DNA from: Thermodesulfobacterium thermophilum DSM 1276
GTDB lineage: Bacteria; Desulfobacterota; Thermodesulfobacteria; Thermodesulfobacteriales; Thermodesulfobacteriaceae
Length of the DNA stretch: 64,000 nt
Direction of reading: 5' to 3'
NCBI RefSeq assembly: GCF_000421605.1
Contig: NZ_ATXI01000010.1
Span: 1-64,000, forward strand
Positions 1-7,626 of this stretch are shown here, in pieces. A model generated the notes under the pieces. That model was not told the DNA's origin. It searched no databases and worked only from the letters and a program-made list of their open reading frames with translations. The position numbers were made by a program, and so were the translations under genes. How positions within the stretch are numbered: position 1 is the stretch's first letter; each line of letters opens with the position of its first letter.

Positions 1-675
1 TTGGAGTGGATAGCAGAGAGGACGTTGCCGTGGAGTTATCAGAAGGCACCGTACATTAAGAAGTTAGGTTGGAAGGGGATAGTGGATGGAGAGGGGACGA
101 GTTTATACAGTGTGGGACCGCTTGCGAGGTTTAACGTGGGGAATGGATTTGACACACCTGGTGCGCAGGAGGCGTATGAGGAGATGGTAGAGTTTTTTGG
201 AGGAAAGCCTGTGCATAACATACTGGGTTATCACTGGGCGAGGGCGATAGAGTTGTTGCATTGTGCGGAGAAGGTGAAGGAGCTTGCGTCAGACGAGAGT
301 ATCACAGCTCCTGACGTGAGGCAGGAGTTAGGTGAGGCAGTAGGAGAGGGAGTAGGGATTGTTGAGGCAGCGAGAGGAACGCTTATCCATCATTACAAGA
401 CAGATAGTAAGGGTATAGTAACTGACGCAAACATCATAGTTGCGACCACCCACAACAAAGGGCCTATGAACATAGCGATCAAGAGGGCGGCAGAGAATTT
501 TATCAAGGAAGGAAAGGTAGATGAGGGAATTTTGAACCTGGTAGAGATAGCTTACAGACCCTATGACCTTTGTTTTGCCTGTTCTACTCACACCTTACCT
601 GGGAAGTTGCCTGTGCAGATAGACATCTACACCAAGGACGGAGAGCTGGTAAAAAGTTTGAGAAACTTTAAATAA
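1..675 (+). CDS. NiFe hydrogenase large subunit, C-terminal part (cut by window edge)
   Basis: This is the C-terminal 224 residues of a NiFe hydrogenase catalytic subunit of the group 3 (MvhA/FrhA-like) type; the gene begins before the window, so the TTG at base 1 is not its start. The family splits or forms H2 at a Ni-Fe site held by two CxxC pairs. Visible marks are SVGPLARFN, EAARGTLIHHY and the C-terminal ligand motif DLCFACSTH (D189 to H197). The usual motif is DPCxxCxxH, so Pro is Leu here. The 27 residues after H197 should be removed by an endopeptidase, and one is encoded just downstream. The first CxxC pair and the partner subunits lie outside the window. The family call is firm; the exact subgroup is inference. 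Confidence 0.93.
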   Translation: MEWIAERTLPWSYQKAPYIKKLGWKGIVDGEGTSLYSVGPLARFNVGNGFDTPGAQEAYEEMVEFFGGKPVHNILGYHWARAIELLHCAEKVKELASDESITAPDVRQELGEAVGEGVGIVEAARGTLIHHYKTDSKGIVTDANIIVATTHNKGPMNIAIKRAAENFIKEGKVDEGILNLVEIAYRPYDLCFACSTHTLPGKLPVQIDIYTKDGELVKSLRNFK

Positions 676-701
676 GTTGTGTTTCCGTAGGAAGAATTTT
701 T

Positions 702-728
702 AAAGGGGGCTTTATAGCCCCCTTTTTT
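702..728 (+). terminator. Rho-independent terminator after hydrogenase gene
   Basis: A 9-bp stem (AAAGGGGGC at 702-710 with GCCCCCTTT at 717-725) closes a 6-base loop and runs into a T tract. It lies 27 bases after the hydrogenase stop codon and separates that transcript from the maturation protease. Confidence 0.9.
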
Positions 729-756
729 ATTTTGATAAGTAGTTTATAATTAAACT

Positions 757-1206
757 ATGCAGAAAAAGGCCATAGTTATAGGAATAGGCAACCCTAACTT
801 TAAAGACGATGGGGTTGGGTATAAGATAGTAGAACAGCTGGAAGGTTTGGTAGATACTGTTTGTTTGCTTAACACAGACCTAAAGGTAATAGATGCGATG
901 TTAGGGTATGACGTTGCTATCATAGTTGATGGAGTAAAGATAGGAGTTGAACCTGGGACGATAGTTGAGATTGACCCGTTTAAAACCTTTGATAAGGTTT
1001 ATGCCAGCGGTACTCATAGTCTTACAGTTTTTGAGGTAATAAGGATTGGTTATCAAGTTTTTCAAGAAGAAATGCCTAAGGAGATAAAGATCATCGGGGT
1101 AGAGGTAGAAGACATAGATACTTTGGATAGAGATTGTAGCCCTAAGGTTAAGGCAGCCATTCCTAAGGTAGTAGAGATTATCAAAGAATATTTAGGGCTA
1201 ATTTAG
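757..1206 (+). CDS. Hydrogenase maturation protease (HybD/HycI family)
   Basis: A 149-residue nickel-dependent endopeptidase that trims the C-terminal tail of a hydrogenase large subunit after Ni insertion. The N-terminus carries the family signature GIGNPNFKDDGVG. The acidic residue in this motif, the Asp of the VDG segment and the His of GTHSL correspond to the three Ni-contacting residues known from HybD. Length is normal for the family (about 150-160). It follows the large subunit, its likely substrate, but a terminator lies between them, so it may have its own promoter; a TATAAT stands at 745-750, only 6 bases before the ATG, and I see no good -35. Its 3' end overlaps the convergent phosphate transporter gene by 26 bases. 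Confidence 0.93.
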   Translation: MQKKAIVIGIGNPNFKDDGVGYKIVEQLEGLVDTVCLLNTDLKVIDAMLGYDVAIIVDGVKIGVEPGTIVEIDPFKTFDKVYASGTHSLTVFEVIRIGYQVFQEEMPKEIKIIGVEVEDIDTLDRDCSPKVKAAIPKVVEIIKEYLGLI

Positions 1207-2122
1207 TCAACAGAAACGCAAGGGTTACTGAAGTCGTAAGTGTAAATACCCAGTTGATACCTATTTTTTTGATCAGGTCTAATTTGATGGTTTTAAATCC
1301 TTTGGTGAGGCCAACACCAGTTATCCCACCTATGATGCAATAGGTGGTTGAGATAGGCATCCCTAATAAAGTAAAAGAAAAAATACATAATCCTGCCCCA
1401 AACTGAGCTACAAAACCTGAAAGAGGGTCTAAAGAGGTAATGCCTTTTCCTACGGTTTCTATTACCCTGTGGCTGAGTAAAACAGCTCCCAGAAAGATAA
1501 GGGTTGAGGCGATAAAATAGAGTAATACTTTATTTAAGCTTAATCCTGTATACATCACCGGACCAAGGACTGTTGCCAATTCATTAGCTCCGGTATTATA
1601 AGAGATGAGGGAAGAACTTATTAATAAGAAAATCTTTAAAAGGTTTTCTATCCTAAAAAAAGGCAACCTGGAAGTAATCCTGATCACCAGTTTGTATAGA
1701 AAAAAGCTTACTAAACAGGCTATTATAGGTGAGATAAGCCAGGAAACCACTATCTTTATTAGAGAAAAAACGTTAACACTGAGGTTTAGAGCCAAACCAC
1801 TACCGATAAGGCTTCCTATGATAACCTGATGGGTAGATAGAGGAAGTTTTCTCCAGTTGGAAAAAAGTATTAACAATGCCGATAACAGCAGTGAGAGGGT
1901 TAAACTAAGAGGAGTGGTTTCTACAAGGGATTTACCTACGGTTTTCATCACTTTATCTCCGTTAAATAAAACCCCAAGAAAAACCAGCACCCCAAAAAGA
2001 AGTACAGCCCTTTTAAATCGGATTATCCCTGCTCCGATCGAGATACCAAGAGCGTTTGAAGCGTCGTTTGAACCTATACCAAAGGCAATCAAAAGGCTGG
2101 CTATGATGGCAATTTCTATCAT
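1181..2122 (-). CDS. pit: PiT-family inorganic phosphate transporter
   Basis: A 313-residue integral membrane protein of the PiT family, which moves phosphate across the inner membrane coupled to H+ or Na+. The two duplicated signature segments are visible: GSNDASNALG near residue 17 and YNTGANELATVLGP in the second half, each followed by runs of hydrophobic helices. It is short compared with E. coli PitA (about 500) but typical for the compact bacterial and archaeal PiT class. It is the last gene of a minus-strand operon after a DUF47 protein (13-base gap) and a CBS protein; the PiT-DUF47 pairing is common and points to a regulated phosphate uptake unit. Family members can also carry sulfate or metal-phosphate complexes, so substrate is inferred. 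Confidence 0.92.
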   Translation of the reverse strand: MIEIAIIASLLIAFGIGSNDASNALGISIGAGIIRFKRAVLLFGVLVFLGVLFNGDKVMKTVGKSLVETTPLSLTLSLLLSALLILFSNWRKLPLSTHQVIIGSLIGSGLALNLSVNVFSLIKIVVSWLISPIIACLVSFFLYKLVIRITSRLPFFRIENLLKIFLLISSSLISYNTGANELATVLGPVMYTGLSLNKVLLYFIASTLIFLGAVLLSHRVIETVGKGITSLDPLSGFVAQFGAGLCIFSFTLLGMPISTTYCIIGGITGVGLTKGFKTIKLDLIKKIGINWVFTLTTSVTLAFLLTKLALNIL

Positions 2123-2135
2123 AGATAAGGGAGGA

Positions 2136-2792
2136 CTACCTTAAACTAAGGTCTAACAAATAAAGATAATCGCTTGCATCCTCTATGACGTCGCTAACAG
2201 ACACAAGAGCATCAACAAAGTCAGACATAATCTTTCCTTCCCAGTAGTTAGTAATCTTACATAAGTTGCAATTTCTTATCTTTTCTATAAGTTCCAACTT
2301 GATTTCATCTACCTTTTTTTCTAAAATTCTTATGGCAAGATTTCTTTCTCTGATGTTGTCTTTAGTCCAGAGTGCCTCAAAGGATTTTATCAGGATCTGA
2401 CACATCTCAACGTTGATGTGGGCTATCCTTAAACACTCTTCTTCTATGTTTTTATAGGTGAGTCCATAGAGGTCAGAATTTAAGATGTAGCGATACTCAA
2501 AGGCACAAACTTTCATATGGTCAAAGGCTTTTTCGATGATTTCGATAAAGTTGCAAAGGTTAGGTCTTATGTAAGGTAAAAAAGCCCCCTCATAGATGAT
2601 ACCTATGATCTCTCTTTTAAGAGAGTCTGCCTCTCGTTCAAGATTTTCTATACAATAGGTTTGTTCAAAACTCTCTTGAAGCAAGGTCTCTTTTAGACAT
2701 TCTGTAGCAGCACAAAGGGTTTTAAGGTATTCTTGAATTTTGGTTATGGCTTTTTTTTCTAACTTTCCTCCACCTAAAAGTTTTTCAAGCAT
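2136..2792 (-). CDS. DUF47 / PhoU-like regulatory protein
   Basis: A 218-residue all-helical, PhoU-related protein of the DUF47 (TIGR00153) family. It is rich in Glu/Lys heptads, and the run of helical segments with scattered acidic residues (for example ENLEREADSLKREI near residue 50) fits the E/DxxxD metal-binding pattern of PhoU folds. Genes of this family nearly always sit beside PiT transporters and are thought to modulate them. Here it lies directly before the PiT gene and 15 bases after the CBS gene. A ribosome-binding site GAGAGGG precedes the ATG. The family call is good; the mechanism is unknown. Confidence 0.85.
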   Translation of the reverse strand: MLEKLLGGGKLEKKAITKIQEYLKTLCAATECLKETLLQESFEQTYCIENLEREADSLKREIIGIIYEGAFLPYIRPNLCNFIEIIEKAFDHMKVCAFEYRYILNSDLYGLTYKNIEEECLRIAHINVEMCQILIKSFEALWTKDNIRERNLAIRILEKKVDEIKLELIEKIRNCNLCKITNYWEGKIMSDFVDALVSVSDVIEDASDYLYLLDLSLR

Positions 2793-2807
2793 ATCTTTAA
2801 CCCTCTC

Positions 2808-3209
2808 TTATTTTTTAGCCTGTTCTATTAAAACATTGTACAAAACATCAAAAAAAGACACCACCCCTATGATTTTTTTGTTTTCATCAGTGATAAAAAC
2901 ACGCGCTATGTTATGTGAGTTCATGATCTCTAAGATTTTTTCTAAGGGGGTGTCTTGAGAAACACAGAGAACAGGCTTCGAGGCTATGTCACCTATTTTT
3001 ATCTTATGAGGGTCCAGATTCTTAGCTAATACCTTAAAAATGATATTTCTTACCGTAACTACCCCATAGGAATCATCATGATTTTTAGGTAAGACTAACA
3101 ACGACCTGATACGTTTGTCAATCAACCTTTCTATAGCATCATAAACCGTAGCGTCTGCAGATATGGTTTCAAGTTTTTTATTCATGATGTCTTTGGCTAC
3201 TTTTCCCAT
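2808..3209 (-). CDS. Two-CBS-domain protein
   Basis: A 133-residue protein that is essentially a CBS pair, a module that binds adenosyl nucleotides or other ligands and signals to a partner. The first CBS unit opens with KDIMNKKLETISADATVYDAIERL and the second follows IASKPVLCVSQDTPLEKILEIM. I chose the ATG at 3209 over the one at 3221 because a purine-rich GGGGGGAG lies just before it and because family members normally start a few residues before the DIM motif. It is the promoter-proximal gene of the CBS-DUF47-PiT operon, so it may sense energy state for phosphate uptake; that role is inference. Confidence 0.85.
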   Translation of the reverse strand: MGKVAKDIMNKKLETISADATVYDAIERLIDKRIRSLLVLPKNHDDSYGVVTVRNIIFKVLAKNLDPHKIKIGDIASKPVLCVSQDTPLEKILEIMNSHNIARVFITDENKKIIGVVSFFDVLYNVLIEQAKK

Positions 3210-3246
3210 CTCTCCCCCCATAGTGTTTTAATTGTTTATAAAATAC

Positions 3247-3274
3247 ATTATAAATTTGACAAATAAAAAATCAA
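3247..3274 (-). promoter_or_regulatory. Sigma70-type promoter of the CBS-DUF47-PiT operon
   Basis: On the minus strand a -35 TTGATT (3274-3269) and a perfect -10 TATAAT (3252-3247) are separated by 16 bases. Transcription would start near 3240, about 30 bases before the CBS start codon. Confidence 0.55.
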
Positions 3275-3345
3275 TAAAATACTGAGAAAACTGTGATTTG
3301 ATAGAAAGGATTTTAAGAGGAAATTAAACAGGAATTTCTAAAGAA

Positions 3346-3417
3346 TGGGCGGAAGAGGATTTGAACCTCTGACCCCCGGCTTGTAAGGCCGATGCTCTCC
3401 CCCTGAGCTATCCGCCC
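3346..3417 (-). tRNA. tRNA-Val (anticodon UAC)
   Basis: A complete cloverleaf of 72 nt reads on the minus strand. The acceptor stem GGGCGGA pairs with TCCGCCC, the anticodon stem TCGGC/GCCGG holds loop CTTACAA with anticodon TAC, and the T loop is TTCAAAT. The discriminator base is A, as expected for valine. CCA is not encoded. Confidence 0.97.
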
Positions 3418-3436
3418 GTAAAAAGAATATAGTCTA

Positions 3437-3464
3437 AAAATAATATAAAATAGGGTTTTGTCAA
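3437..3464 (-). promoter_or_regulatory. Promoter of tRNA-Val
   Basis: On the minus strand a perfect -35 TTGACA (3464-3459), a 16-base spacer and a -10 TATTTT (3442-3437) lie about 20 bases before the tRNA. The perfect -35 matches the other two tRNA genes in the window. Confidence 0.6.
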
Positions 3465-3558
3465 TAGTTTTTTGGTTAAACTATGTATAAGAAACTATTT
3501 TTTTGCTTTTGAATAGACCTATAAATGAGAGGATAAAAACTAAAAGAGGTTAGGTTAT

Positions 3559-4065
3559 ATGTTTAGAGAAGAGGTTTTTCATCTATTTTTGGTTGAGGCA
3601 AGCACCCCTGAGTTAGCCTTCTCTCAGGTTTTAAAATTTCTTTCAACCTATCAGTTAGTAAGATATGATGAAATTAAGGTCCTGGAAAAAGAAACCTTAG
3701 GTTTAAGAGACCCTAGTTTTTGGGAAACCTTAGAAAAAGGACTTACAAAAAATTTAGAAGTGTTAAAAAGTTTTGTAGATGATTTAAACCAGGAAGGCTA
3801 TGTTAATATAAAAGACCTTTTGTTTCTTCCTCAAGGTTATCTTAGCAAGATATTTCACCTGATAGCTCATCTTCTGGACGGGTTTTTTGGGATAGATTTT
3901 TATTTTTATAACCTGGTTGAAGACTCTCATTTTATAAGTCATCAACTAAGGCAAAAACTTAAAAAAGAGGAAACAGGCTATTTTCTGGTCCCAGTTAAAG
4001 CTTATTTTGACGAAAAAATCTATTCTTTTGAAACTATATCACCTAAGAAATTTTTTAAAATTTAG
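3559..4065 (+). CDS. Hypothetical protein, 168 residues
   Basis: I do not recognise this protein. It is soluble in appearance, with no signal peptide or clear membrane segment, and is rich in Leu, Phe and Lys. The N-terminal third (EASTPELAFSQVLKFL) looks helical, the middle has GYLSKIFHLIAHLLDGFFGIDFYFYNL, and the C-terminus is basic (PKKFFKI). An AGAGG ribosome-binding site lies about 10 bases before the ATG. It stands alone on the plus strand between tRNA-Val (opposite strand) and the convergent rhodanese gene, with a terminator hairpin after it. Length and start signal suggest a real gene; no function can be offered. Confidence 0.7.
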   Translation: MFREEVFHLFLVEASTPELAFSQVLKFLSTYQLVRYDEIKVLEKETLGLRDPSFWETLEKGLTKNLEVLKSFVDDLNQEGYVNIKDLLFLPQGYLSKIFHLIAHLLDGFFGIDFYFYNLVEDSHFISHQLRQKLKKEETGYFLVPVKAYFDEKIYSFETISPKKFFKI

Positions 4066-4100
4066 AGATATGAAAGATAGCTTTTTTATCAGATCTTTTT

Positions 4101-4146
4101 CCAGGAGAGGTATGTCTAAGAACCTCTCCTGGAAGTTTAGTTTTTT
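4101..4146 (+). terminator. Hairpin terminator between convergent genes
   Basis: A perfect 11-bp inverted repeat (CCAGGAGAGGT 4101-4111, ACCTCTCCTGG 4122-4132) with a 10-base loop lies 35 bases after the 168-residue gene. On the plus strand a T run follows at 4141-4146, 8 bases beyond the stem, so it is a slightly offset terminator. The minus strand lacks a T tail. Confidence 0.55.
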
Positions 4147-5443
4147 AGTCCTTAGGTTCTATTTTGTATTTTCCGTTTTCAAAACTCACGTTAGCGTTGA
4201 GATAATAGGCCTTAAACCCTGCTCTTTTTAAAATATTATAAGCCATTTCAGCCCTAATACCTGTTGCACAATGAATAATTATGGTTTTGTCCTTAGGGAT
4301 TTCGTTTAATCTTTTTTCAAGTTCTCCCAAGGGGATGTTTACCGCATGGGGGAAGCTACCTTCTTGAGTTTCGTTTACTTCTCTTACGTCAAGGATGAAG
4401 TAGTTAGCAGGTAGGGTAGGAGATTTAAGTAGTTTTTTAAACTCTTCCACAGAGAAGGTGCCAGGCCTGGGTTTATGAACATAAACTATCTTAGAGGAGG
4501 GTTTCCCTACTTCAACCTTACCTCCTGCTTTTTTCCAGGACTCTAATCCGCCAGGAATGTAGGCTATGTTGGTGTATCCCCAGTTTTTAATGATATTGAT
4601 AGCTAATAAAGCTCTTTCGTCTTTTTCATCATAAACGAAGATGGGAGCGTTTTTCTGTTTAGGAAATTGCTTTTTAGCAGCTTTAAGTTTTTCAAGAGGA
4701 AGGTTTACTGCCCCAGGTATGTAGCCTTTTTCTGCCAAGGTCTTAGGCCTCAGGTCTATAAGCACAAAAGATACTCCCTGAGAAATTTCTGAAAGGATAT
4801 GTTGAGGTTCTACTGCTACTGGGAGGCCTGCTTTTTTCCAGGCAGGTATACCTTCTACAAAGCCTTTAACGTTTGCATATCCAAGAGAAGCGGCCACACT
4901 GACCGCCGCAGGGGTTAACGCTCAGCGTGGACCTTCACAATATACCACAGCTAAAGCTTGCTTATCTTTCAAGACTTCAGGTAGTTTCTTCCCAAACTGA
5001 GCCAAAGTAAGGTTGATAGCCCCAGGTATATGTCCTTCAGCATACTTGGCAGGAGGTCTAACATCTATGATCAACGCTGACTTTTGTTCTACCAGTTTCT
5101 TGACCTCCTCTAAACCTATTCTTTTTTCTTCTGGAAACTTAACCGGAGGTTTTACTGCTATGATAGAGGCATATCTTTTACCGTCTTTTTCTGTATAGAC
5201 AACCTTTATAGGGGTGCCTTTGTTAAGTTTGTTTAAAGGTTGGTCCCAGTAAAGCACCTTTACCTTGTCGTCAAAAAACACGTCAAGATTTTGACCGGTA
5301 TCAAGTTGAAGAAGCCCAGCTTTTTGAGAAATGGAAATAAGATTGCCCCAAAGTTCATTAGGGGCTGAAACCTTGTGACACCCAGGTTGAACACATGAAG
5401 GAAGAGCCTGTTTGATCCCTGGCTCTCCTGGAGCAGAAGTCAT
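4145..5443 (-). CDS. Exported multi-domain rhodanese with in-frame TGA, probable selenoprotein
   Basis: Read through the TGA at 4922-4924 this gene gives 432 residues with three rhodanese domains. Rhodaneses move sulfane sulfur using a catalytic Cys. From the ATG at 5443: a C-x4-CH motif (C17-H23), a small beta-rich region (about 33-99), rhodanese 1 (about 105-210) with loop C169-E-G-P-R-U174, rhodanese 2 (IFVYDEKDER) with no catalytic Cys, and rhodanese 3 with the active loop HCATGIRAE. The TGA sits where homologues have the second Cys of YCxGPxC, and both halves share one frame. A SECIS-like hairpin follows. No ribosome-binding site is properly spaced for the ATG at 5443. Upstream codons encode a signal-peptide-like stretch (KKYLVALGVSSLFFSLSIGI) that joins an ATG at 5516 only if one T (5510) is removed. 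Sec is favoured; a gene with two lesions is the alternative. Confidence 0.75.
4890..4921 (-). other. SECIS-like hairpin after the in-frame TGA
   Basis: After the TGA (4924-4922) come 12 bases, then a five-pair GC stem (GCGGC 4909-4905 with GCCGC 4894-4890) closing the 10-base loop GGTCAGTGTG. The loop begins 17 nt after the TGA and starts GGUC. The E. coli fdhF SECIS, as I remember it, has its loop 17 nt after UGA and contains GGUC. Two consecutive GCG alanine codons, unlike the GCT/GCC-rich neighbours, make the 5' arm, which suggests selection on RNA structure. Confidence 0.65.
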
Positions 5444-5559
5444 CTCCTTTATCCCTATACTTAAACTAAAAAATAAAGAGGAGACTCCTAAGGCTACCAG
5501 ATACTTTTTATTTCATAAAATGGGACCTATAAATGTGGTGTCTATAGAACCAAGAGGTC

Positions 5560-7089
5560 CTATTCTTGCCAGAGGTTTTTTTCTAAACTGCGGTATTGAA
5601 TGGCCTCTGTGATGTGATGTTTTAAGATAATCTCAGATTGTTCTAAATCAGCTATCGTTCTTGCTACCTTGAGTATTTTGTGAATGGCCCTTGCAGAGAA
5701 ACTAAATTTTTCTGCGGCTTTTTCCAAAAACTCCTGAGCCTTAGGTTCTAAGATACAGTATTTTTTGATTTCTTTAGATTTAAGCTTAGCGTTGGTTTTA
5801 AGTTGAGTTCCATAGCGTCTTTCTTGGATTTTTCTTGCAGCTAATACCCTTTCTTTTATTTCTGCTGAGCTAATCTGAGGTTTGTCTGCAGTTTTTAGTA
5901 GGGCCTTGTAGTCTACAGAGGGGACTTGTAGGTGGATGTCTATTCTATCAAGGATTGGGCCTGAGATTTTGTTTCTATACTTTTTAACCTCCTGAAAGGT
6001 GCACTGACAGGGTTTGGTAGGGTGTCCGTAATAACCACACTTACAGGGGTTCATCGCACAAACCAGCATAAACTTAGAAGGATAGGTTACGGTAAAGTTG
6101 GCTCTGGTTACGGTAACCTGTCCGTCTTCTAAAGGTTGTCTAAGGGCCTCTATTACGTCTTTTCGAAACTCTGGGAACTCGTCAAGAAAAAGCACTCCAT
6201 TATGGGCTAAACTTATTTCTCCTGGTTTAGGATGGGTACCTCCTCCTATCATCCCAGCCTCAGAGATACCAAAATGGGGATTTCTAAAAGGACGATGGTT
6301 GATAAAAGGTCTTTCAGGGGTTAATAGGCCTGCTACCGAGTAGATCTTGGTGGTTTCAAGTGCTTCTTGATAGGTAATAGGGGGAAGTATGGTAGGGAGC
6401 CTTTGGGCAAGCATGGTTTTTCCTGCACCAGGTGGCCCTATCATCAACACGTTGTGCCCACCTGCCGCAGCTACCTCAAGGGCTCTTTTAGCCATCTCCT
6501 GACCAAATATTTCTGAGAAATCTTCTTCTAACCTTAGTACCTCAAGGTCAACCTCTTTTTTCGGATGTAAAGGCACAGTTCCTTCTCTTAGGTAATCAAC
6601 CACCTCTCTTAGGTGGGTTACTCCTACCACCTTAAAATCACGCACCAGAGAAGCTTCTAAATAGTTATCCAGAGGCAACACAATCTCGCAAAACCCCAAC
6701 TCTTTAGCCTTTAACACAGAGGGTAATATCCCTTTTGTAGCCTTAACCGTTCCGTCAAGGGAAAGCTCTCCTAAAAAGGCTTTGTTAGCTAAAGCCTCCT
6801 TAGGGATTATCTCCATACCAGCCAATATCCCCAAGGCCATCGCCAGATCAAATCCACTTCCTTCTTTTTTAAGGTCTGCAGGAGCTAAGTTTATGGTAAC
6901 CTTTTTTTGAGGAAAACTAAACCCTGAGTTTTTTAAAGCAGACCTGATGCGTTCTCTACTTTCTTTGATAGAGCTGTCTGGAAGCCCTACGATGGTAATC
7001 CCTGGAAGGCCTCGCGAAAAATCTACCTCGATGTCTACAGGAAAGGCTTCGATACCTAAAACCGTAAAACTTAAAACCCTGACAAACAT
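5560..7089 (-). CDS. comM: YifB/ComM-family Mg-chelatase-like AAA+ ATPase
   Basis: A 509-residue protein of the YifB/ComM family: an N-terminal Lon-protease-like (ChlI) fold, a central AAA+ module and a C-terminal Mg-chelatase domain. Walker A is visible as GPPGAGKTM, followed by NGVLFLDEFPEF (Walker B), and a Cys cluster CKCGYYGHPTKPCQC forms a likely zinc site. ComM is a hexameric helicase that promotes branch migration during natural transformation, and homologues occur widely in bacteria not known to be competent. The start MFVRVLSFTVLGIEAF fits the family. It is downstream of the F0 operon but separated from it by a strong terminator. Family call certain; role in this organism inferred. 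Confidence 0.95.
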   Translation of the reverse strand: MFVRVLSFTVLGIEAFPVDIEVDFSRGLPGITIVGLPDSSIKESRERIRSALKNSGFSFPQKKVTINLAPADLKKEGSGFDLAMALGILAGMEIIPKEALANKAFLGELSLDGTVKATKGILPSVLKAKELGFCEIVLPLDNYLEASLVRDFKVVGVTHLREVVDYLREGTVPLHPKKEVDLEVLRLEEDFSEIFGQEMAKRALEVAAAGGHNVLMIGPPGAGKTMLAQRLPTILPPITYQEALETTKIYSVAGLLTPERPFINHRPFRNPHFGISEAGMIGGGTHPKPGEISLAHNGVLFLDEFPEFRKDVIEALRQPLEDGQVTVTRANFTVTYPSKFMLVCAMNPCKCGYYGHPTKPCQCTFQEVKKYRNKISGPILDRIDIHLQVPSVDYKALLKTADKPQISSAEIKERVLAARKIQERRYGTQLKTNAKLKSKEIKKYCILEPKAQEFLEKAAEKFSFSARAIHKILKVARTIADLEQSEIILKHHITEAIQYRSLEKNLWQE

Positions 7090-7105
7090 CTTAGCCTATC
7101 AAAAC

Positions 7106-7147
7106 AAAAAAGAGGACCATAAGGTTTGGCCCTATGGTCCTCTTTTT
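7106..7147 (-). terminator. Strong terminator of the F0 ATP synthase operon
   Basis: An inverted repeat AGAGGACCATA (7111-7121) / TATGGTCCTCT (7132-7142), extended by A/T pairs and flanked by A runs on the left and T runs on the right, gives a terminator with T tails on both strands. On the minus strand it follows atpE by about 20 bases. Confidence 0.9.
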
Positions 7148-7168
7148 TATCCTAAACTTATATAGCTG

Positions 7169-7558
<390 letters not shown>

Positions 7559-7626
7559 TTAAAAATTTTAATTTTTAAATAAAACACTTGCCAGAAGGCT
7601 CAAAAACCCCCTGACAAAGCTTCTTT

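Noticed and set aside
3256-3284. Plus-strand promoter TTGACA ... AATACT between CBS and tRNA-Val
   Set aside because: It would run into the antisense of tRNA-Val, the -10 is weak, and the region is AT-rich enough for chance matches.
4145-4897. A separate rhodanese gene starting at GTG 4897
   Set aside because: It starts in the middle of a rhodanese fold, has no ribosome-binding site, and is in the same frame as the upstream part across the TGA. One gene is the better reading.
5501-5516. Programmed +1 frameshift (RF2-like) at AAA-TAA in the rhodanese leader
   Set aside because: The P-site Lys tRNA would have to re-pair with AAU, a poor fit, and no internal Shine-Dalgarno or other stimulator is seen. 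Sequence error or mutation is simpler.
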